From positions 682,001 to 746,000 of the forward strand of contig NZ_LT635455.1 in assembly GCF_900119915.1 (NCBI RefSeq): a stretch of 64,000 nucleotides of DNA, given 5' to 3'. The notes below the pieces were generated by a model. That model worked only from the letters and a program-made list of their open reading frames with translations, was not told the origin of the DNA and searched no databases. Position 1 is the first letter of the stretch, and every line of letters starts with the position of its first letter. The position numbers were made by a program, and so were the translations under genes. The stretch comes from Olsenella timonensis. GTDB lineage: Bacteria > Actinomycetota > Coriobacteriia > Coriobacteriales > Atopobiaceae. Shown here one piece after another: positions 59,865 to 64,000 of the stretch.

Positions 59865-61259
59865 ATGGACACCCTCTTCACGCACATAGAGAACGCCCGC
59901 CGGGACGAGAACGCGCCGCTCGCCGCCCGCATGCGCCCCACCACGCTCGAGGGCTTCGTCGGTCAGGCGAAGGCCGTCGGCCCGGGGTCGTGGCTGCGGC
60001 GCGCCATCGAGCACGACACGCTCTCGTCGGTCATCCTCTACGGCCCGGCGGGCACGGGCAAGACGACGCTCGCGCGCATCGTCGCGAGCTCCACGCACGC
60101 CGAGTTCGTCGAGGTCAGCGCCGTCACGGGAACGGTCAAGGACCTGCGCCGAGAGATCGAGGCCGCCAGGAGCCGCCTGCTCTCGCTCGGTCGGCGCACC
60201 ATCCTCTTCGTCGACGAGATACACCGCTTCAACCGTGGCCAGCAGGACGCGCTGCTGCACGCGGTGGAGGACCGCACGGTCGTGCTCGTCGGGGCAACGA
60301 CCGAGAACCCCTACTTCGAGGTCAACTCCGCGCTCATCAGCCGCAGCCGCGTGGTGGAGCTCGAGCCGCTCGACGACGACTCGCTCCGCGAGCTCATACG
60401 GCGGGCCCTCGCCGACGAGCGCGGCCTCGCGGGCCGCTTTGCGCTCGCGCCCGAGGCGGAGGACGAGATCGTGACGCTCGCCGGCGGCGACGGCCGCGCC
60501 GCGCTCACCTCGCTCGAGCTCGCGAGCCAGATGGTCGATCCCCCGAGCGGGGAGGAGGGCGACGGCTCGCCGCTCCTCATCACCGCCGAGCACGTGCTCG
60601 AGGCCAACCCTCGCCGTGGGCTCTCCTACGACAAGTCCGGCGACATGCACTACGACGTCATCTCCGCGTTCATCAAGTCGATGCGCGGGAGCGACCCGGA
60701 CGCGGCGCTCTACTGGCTCGCCCGCATGCTCGACGCGGGCGAGGACCCCAAGTTCATCGCGCGTCGCATCATGATCTGCGCCTCCGAGGACGTCGGCAAC
60801 GCGGACCCGCAGGCGCTGCTGGTCGCGCACGCCGCCTTCCGCGCCACCGAGGTCATCGGCATGCCCGAGTGCCGCATCAACCTCGCCCAGGCCGCGACCT
60901 ACCTCGCGCTCGCGCCCAAGTCGAACGCCGCCGAGGCCGGCATCGACGCCGCCCTCGACGAGGTGCGCCGCGGGCCTCGTCGGGAGGTGCCGAGCTACCT
61001 GCGCGACCGCCACCGCCCCGGGTCCGACGAGTACGGCCCCTACCTCTACCCGCACAACTACCCGAGCGGCTGGGTCTCGCAGCGCTACCTCCCCGAGGGG
61101 CTCGAGCGGGGCTGCTTCTACCATGCGAGCGGGCGCGGCTGGGAGGCGTGGCGCGAGGAGGCCATCGGCCGGGAGCGGGCGGAGTCCGCCGAGCAGCCGG
61201 CCGCCGGTCGCTCTTTCCCGTCAGGCCCCGCTCCCGGAGCGGCCGCAGACGACGGGTAG
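59865..61259 (+). CDS. rarA: Replication-associated recombination protein A (RarA/MgsA)
   Basis: A 464-residue AAA+ ATPase of the clamp-loader clade. PLAARMRPTTLEGFVGQ, Walker A YGPAGTGKTTLARIV, Walker [19 protein letters not shown] and VGATTENPYFEVNSALISR are diagnostic; the C-terminal tetramerisation region has YPHNYPSGWVSQRYLPEG. It acts at stalled forks. The ATG has no Shine-Dalgarno, and TACAAT (59851-59856) ends only eight bases upstream, so the mRNA may be leaderless or nearly so. Paired-arm copy 4 ends 117 bases upstream. Confidence 0.94.
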   Translation: MDTLFTHIENARRDENAPLAARMRPTTLEGFVGQAKAVGPGSWLRRAIEHDTLSSVILYGPAGTGKTTLARIVASSTHAEFVEVSAVTGTVKDLRREIEAARSRLLSLGRRTILFVDEIHRFNRGQQDALLHAVEDRTVVLVGATTENPYFEVNSALISRSRVVELEPLDDDSLRELIRRALADERGLAGRFALAPEAEDEIVTLAGGDGRAALTSLELASQMVDPPSGEEGDGSPLLITAEHVLEANPRRGLSYDKSGDMHYDVISAFIKSMRGSDPDAALYWLARMLDAGEDPKFIARRIMICASEDVGNADPQALLVAHAAFRATEVIGMPECRINLAQAATYLALAPKSNAAEAGIDAALDEVRRGPRREVPSYLRDRHRPGSDEYGPYLYPHNYPSGWVSQRYLPEGLERGCFYHASGRGWEAWREEAIGRERAESAEQPAAGRSFPSGPAPGAAADDG

Positions 61260-61352
61260 GCACGGTCGGGCCGGCCGCGTTCGTCCCGCCGGGGTTTGGG
61301 TAGAATGTACGGTCAAGGCACCGTGCCCGATTTCCGTCCCGAGGAGGGCGCA

Positions 61353-61922
61353 ATGACACCAGAGTCCGTTCTTCCGATTGTCCTGATCGTGCTGGCGGCG
61401 GCCGGCATCTGGGCCGTGGTCGAGGCCGCGCTCACGATGCGCTCCGCGCGCCGGGACGTGAGCTCCCTCACCGCGTCGGCCCGCGAGGTGGTCGAGCAGG
61501 CGCAGCCCGTGGTGGCAAAGCTCGACGGCCTCATGGACGAGCTCGAGCCCGCGGCGAAGCGCGTGACGCCGCTGCTCGAGAAGGCCGAGGTCGCCGTCGG
61601 CGAGGCGACCGTCTCGCTGGACCGGGTGAACGGCATCCTCGAGGACGTCTCGTCAGTCTCCGGCGCGGCGTCGAGCGTGACCGGCGCGGTCAAGGGCGTC
61701 GCCGAGAGCGCGGCGAGCGGCGTCGCCGGCGTGGTCTCGCGCCTGCGCGGGGAGACGGGCGCCGAGGCGGCCGCGCTCCTCGACGGCCGCGCGCCCGAGG
61801 GGACGAGGGCCCCCGCCGAGGAGCCCGCCGCGCCCACGCGCTACGTCGACTACGGCGAGGTGGCTCCGTCGGCCGCCCCCGAGAAGACCGACGCGTCCGA
61901 TGCCGTCGAGGAGGGCGAGTGA
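61353..61922 (+). CDS. DUF948 domain protein
   Basis: The ATG at 61353 has GAGGAGGGC upstream. The 189-residue protein has one N-terminal membrane helix (about residues 5-27), a predicted coiled coil with heptads (about 28-110), and a low-complexity acidic C-terminus. This matches DUF948 proteins, often near stress sigma factors; function unknown. A TAGAAT at about 61302 may be its -10. The stop overlaps the next ATG (TGATG). Confidence 0.8.
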   Translation: MTPESVLPIVLIVLAAAGIWAVVEAALTMRSARRDVSSLTASAREVVEQAQPVVAKLDGLMDELEPAAKRVTPLLEKAEVAVGEATVSLDRVNGILEDVSSVSGAASSVTGAVKGVAESAASGVAGVVSRLRGETGAEAAALLDGRAPEGTRAPAEEPAAPTRYVDYGEVAPSAAPEKTDASDAVEEGE

Positions 61923-62293
61923 TGACCGAGAAGCGCGTGTCCCTGTGCGTTCCCGCGGAGGCGTCGTTCGCACGCACCGTCCGCATGACCGCCTCCGCGC
62001 TCGCGGTGGCGGCCGGGATCGAGAGCGTGGAGGACGTCGAGGACGTCAAGATGATCGCCGACGAGGGGTTCGTCTACGCCTGCGCCACGGCGCCGGAGGT
62101 CGTCGAGGTGAGCTTCGCGCTCGCGGCGGGCGAGGTCGCCATGGACTTCTCCCTCGGCGCATCCGCGCCCGACGACGACTCCGTCGAGCTCGTCCGGGTG
62201 CTGCTCTCCGCGCTCTGCGACGAGTTCGACCTCTCCGACGACGGCGCCAGGCTGCACCTCCTGCGCGCGACCGGCGGCTCCGATGACGAGTAG
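61922..62293 (+). CDS. RsbW-like anti-sigma/ATP-binding protein
   Basis: ATG 61922 overlaps the DUF948 stop; GTG at 61919 is the alternative. The 123-residue protein begins VSLCVPAEASFARTVRMTAS, typical of HATPase_c_2 anti-sigma factors, and its place directly before a SigB-like gene supports that role. The N-box, normally E-x-x-x-N-A, reads DEGFVYACA, and I see no clear DxGxG loop, so kinase activity is doubtful. No RsbV-like antagonist is encoded nearby. The sigma gene starts inside its last codons. Confidence 0.72.
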   Translation: MTEKRVSLCVPAEASFARTVRMTASALAVAAGIESVEDVEDVKMIADEGFVYACATAPEVVEVSFALAAGEVAMDFSLGASAPDDDSVELVRVLLSALCDEFDLSDDGARLHLLRATGGSDDE

Positions 62294-63104
62294 GGCTCGC
62301 ACCGACGGCACCGCCGCGCGCCCCGCGCGCCGCGCTCCCCAGGGGCGCGTCGCCTGGGACAAGGACCGCACGCGCGAGCTGTTCCGCCGCTACAAGGGGC
62401 AGGGCGACGCTGAGGCGCGCGACCAGCTCATCATGAGCCACCTCAACCTCGTGCGGTTCCTCGCGTCCAAGTTCAAGAACCGCGGCGAGGCGCTCGACGA
62501 CCTCGTCCAGGTCGGCACGATCGGCCTCATCAAGGCCATCGACCGCTTTGACCCGGAGCGCGGGCTGGAGTTCACCACCTACGCCACGCCCACGATCATG
62601 GGGGAGATCAAGCGCCACTTCCGCGACAAGGGCTGGTCGGTGCGCGTGCCGCGCCGCCTGCAGGAGCTCTCCGCGAAGGTCAACCAGGCCACCGACGAGC
62701 TCACCAACCAGCTGCAGCACAGCCCCTCGGTGGCGGAGATCGCCGAGCGGCTGGGCGTCACGGTCGACGAGGTGCTCGAGGCGATGGAGTCCTCGAGCGC
62801 CTACAGCTCGGTGCCGCTCGAGGGCGGGGGGTCGGAGGGGGACGACGAGGCGCCGTCCGTGATCGACCACTACGCCACCGAGGACGCCGACCTCGCCGCC
62901 TCCGATGACCGCATCGTGCTCGAGGAGGCCATCGCGGACTTCTCGCCCCGCGAGCGCGACGTCATCCGCATGCGCTTCGTGGACGGCCTCACGCAGGTCG
63001 AGATTGCGGAGCGCCTCGGCGTCTCGCAGGTGCAGGTGTCGAGGCTGCTGCGCCGCACCCTGCGCCGCATCCAGGACAAGATCGACCCGGAGGGTCTCGC
63101 GTAG
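62283..63104 (+). CDS. SigB/SigF/SigG-type sigma factor
   Basis: A 273-residue sigma-70 family protein of group 3. Region 2 has ARDQLIMSHLNLVRFLA and DLVQVGTIGLIKAIDRFDP; region 3 VPRRLQELSAKVNQATDEL; region 4 RERDVIRMRFVDGLTQ then EIAERLGVSQVQVSRLLRR. It overlaps the RsbW-like gene by 11 bases, the usual anti-sigma/sigma coupling. It likely directs a general-stress or envelope regulon. Confidence 0.9.
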   Translation: MTSRARTDGTAARPARRAPQGRVAWDKDRTRELFRRYKGQGDAEARDQLIMSHLNLVRFLASKFKNRGEALDDLVQVGTIGLIKAIDRFDPERGLEFTTYATPTIMGEIKRHFRDKGWSVRVPRRLQELSAKVNQATDELTNQLQHSPSVAEIAERLGVTVDEVLEAMESSSAYSSVPLEGGGSEGDDEAPSVIDHYATEDADLAASDDRIVLEEAIADFSPRERDVIRMRFVDGLTQVEIAERLGVSQVQVSRLLRRTLRRIQDKIDPEGLA

Positions 63105-63154
63105 GCGTCCCGGCGCGGCCGGCCCCGGGCCACCGCGGGACAGGAGAGGAAGAC

Positions 63155-64000
63155 ATGTCTGCGAAGCCGCGTGCGGCACGATACGAGAAGTGGCGCCTCC
63201 GCGCGACGGTGGCGTGGGCCATCGTGGGCGCGGCCCTGGTCTTCCTGCTCGCGGTGCGCGGGCTCGCCGTGGTCGGCCAGGCCGTCGAGCTCCTGCTGGT
63301 GGGCACGATCGTGGGCTACGTCTGCAGCCCGCTCACCAACTTCCTGGAGGACCGCAGGGTCCCGCGGGGCGTCGCCGTGCTCGTGTCGCTCGTCGTGGTG
63401 GTCGCTGCCATCGCCGTGGTCGTCGCGCTGTTCATGGGGCCCTTCCTGCGCGAGTTCGTCACGCTCCTGCGCAACGTCCCGTCCTACTTCACGCAGGCGC
63501 AGTCGGCGCTCGAGGCCTTCTGGGACACGTTTGGCTCTGCGAGCGGCGGCAACGTCGCGAACGCCGTGAACTCCTTCGTGAGCGTGCTCGTCGACGCGGG
63601 CACGCAGGTCGCCTCCGACCTCGCGCGCCAGCTCTCCACGGGCCTCGTGACGAGCATCACCGACCTCGCCGGCCACCTCGTGACGATCTTCCTCGCGCTC
63701 ATCCTCGCGTACTGGTTCGCGCTCGACTACCCCAAGATCATGCGCGAGTTCGCCGTGATCGCGGGTCCCGACTACGACGACGAGCTCGTCCTGAGCCTCG
63801 CCGTCCTGTCGCGCTCGGTGGGCGGCTACATGCGCGGCACCCTCATCACGTCGCTCGCCAACGGCGTCATGGTCGCCGCCGGGCTCGCGCTCATTGGCCA
63901 CCCCTACGCCGGGCTTCTCGGCATCGCCACCTTCGTCCTGCACTTCGTGCCCGTGGTCGGCCCGATGCTCTCCTCGCTCTCCGCGGTCCTGCTCGCCCTC
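63155..64000 (+). CDS. AI-2E family transporter, 3' end outside window
   Basis: The ATG at 63155 has CAGGAGAGGAAGAC upstream; the frame is open to the last base (282 codons). It has at least five hydrophobic segments. GTIVGYVCSPLTNFLEDRRV, ILAYWFALDYPKIMREF and the final HFVPVVGPMLSS match the AI-2E (PerM/TqsA) family. These export small molecules or act as Na+/H+ antiporters; specificity unknown. It lies 50 bases after the sigma factor gene. Confidence 0.87.
   Translation, partial: MSAKPRAARYEKWRLRATVAWAIVGAALVFLLAVRGLAVVGQAVELLLVGTIVGYVCSPLTNFLEDRRVPRGVAVLVSLVVVVAAIAVVVALFMGPFLREFVTLLRNVPSYFTQAQSALEAFWDTFGSASGGNVANAVNSFVSVLVDAGTQVASDLARQLSTGLVTSITDLAGHLVTIFLALILAYWFALDYPKIMREFAVIAGPDYDDELVLSLAVLSRSVGGYMRGTLITSLANGVMVAAGLALIGHPYAGLLGIATFVLHFVPVVGPMLSSLSAVLLAL

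Noticed and set aside
1-64000. tRNA or rRNA genes
   Set aside because: I saw no T-loop consensus with matching acceptor stem and no rRNA landmark; only a covariance-model search could exclude a missed tRNA.

Overview
The window is GC-rich (about 70% by eye), almost fully coding, with dense operons and many GTG starts. The gene families point to an anaerobic actinobacterium of the class Coriobacteriia, most likely Olsenella/Atopobiaceae-like: many PTS operons, AddAB rather than RecBCD, a SigB/RsbW-type pair beside RarA, and a coriobacterial AbiEi/PD-(D/E)XK-like protein. The taxonomic placement is inferred from family resemblance, not from a marker gene.

Layout. 1-2471: VTC-domain protein (5' end outside the window), DUF4956 membrane protein and CotH protein. 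2486-3733: divergent HAD phosphatase and TrpR-like regulator. 4012-10706: addB-addA, preceded by a paired-arm inverted repeat. 10823-17099: a GntR regulator and a galactitol-type PTS operon (TIM homologue, YjbQ, EIIB, EIIC, small membrane protein, class II aldolase, EIIA). 17330-21160: dnaE. 21172-26016: a flavodoxin-like oxidoreductase, a catalytically degraded NAD synthetase homologue and the ruvCAB operon behind a LexA-type box. 26173-28686 (minus strand): membrane protein, AEC transporter and PfkB-like protein. 28946-30421: a complete IS3-family element with a 3-bp target duplication. 30484-34087: fructose-type PTS EIIB and EIIC, class II aldolase, glycerate kinase. 34084-40717: acyl-CoA synthetase, CoA-transferase, 3-hydroxybutyryl-CoA dehydrogenase, thiolase and Fe-alcohol dehydrogenase. 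40800-44205: aldo/keto reductase, OFA-like MFS carrier, orphan fructose EIIA, DJ-1 protein. 44259-45861: an AbiEi/PD-(D/E)XK-like gene bracketed by two paired-arm repeats and a 13-bp tandem array. 45963-50565: argCJBD. 50803-59553: MFS carrier, GH3 remnant, phospholipase-like protein, Vsr, phosphoesterase, SGNH-GNAT fusion, ATP-grasp-like protein, dGTPase-like protein. 59865-64000: rarA, DUF948 protein, RsbW-like protein, SigB-like sigma factor, AI-2E family transporter (cut by the window end).

The most unusual signal is a family of four intergenic elements at about 3781, 44262, 45631 and 59636. Each has identical 13-bp inverted arms (CGAGTGTACGAAA and its complement) about 110 or 121 bp apart around a non-conserved, often AT-rich interior with its own dyad. 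Two bracket the AbiEi/PD-(D/E)XK-like gene; the other two precede addBA and rarA. The arms run into a dispersed GGCGAGAAGG motif that becomes an eight-unit tandem array at 45758-45861. They could be a REP-like mobile family with its own nuclease-like protein, or twin operators of a DNA-repair regulon. No rRNA, tRNA or CRISPR array was recognised.
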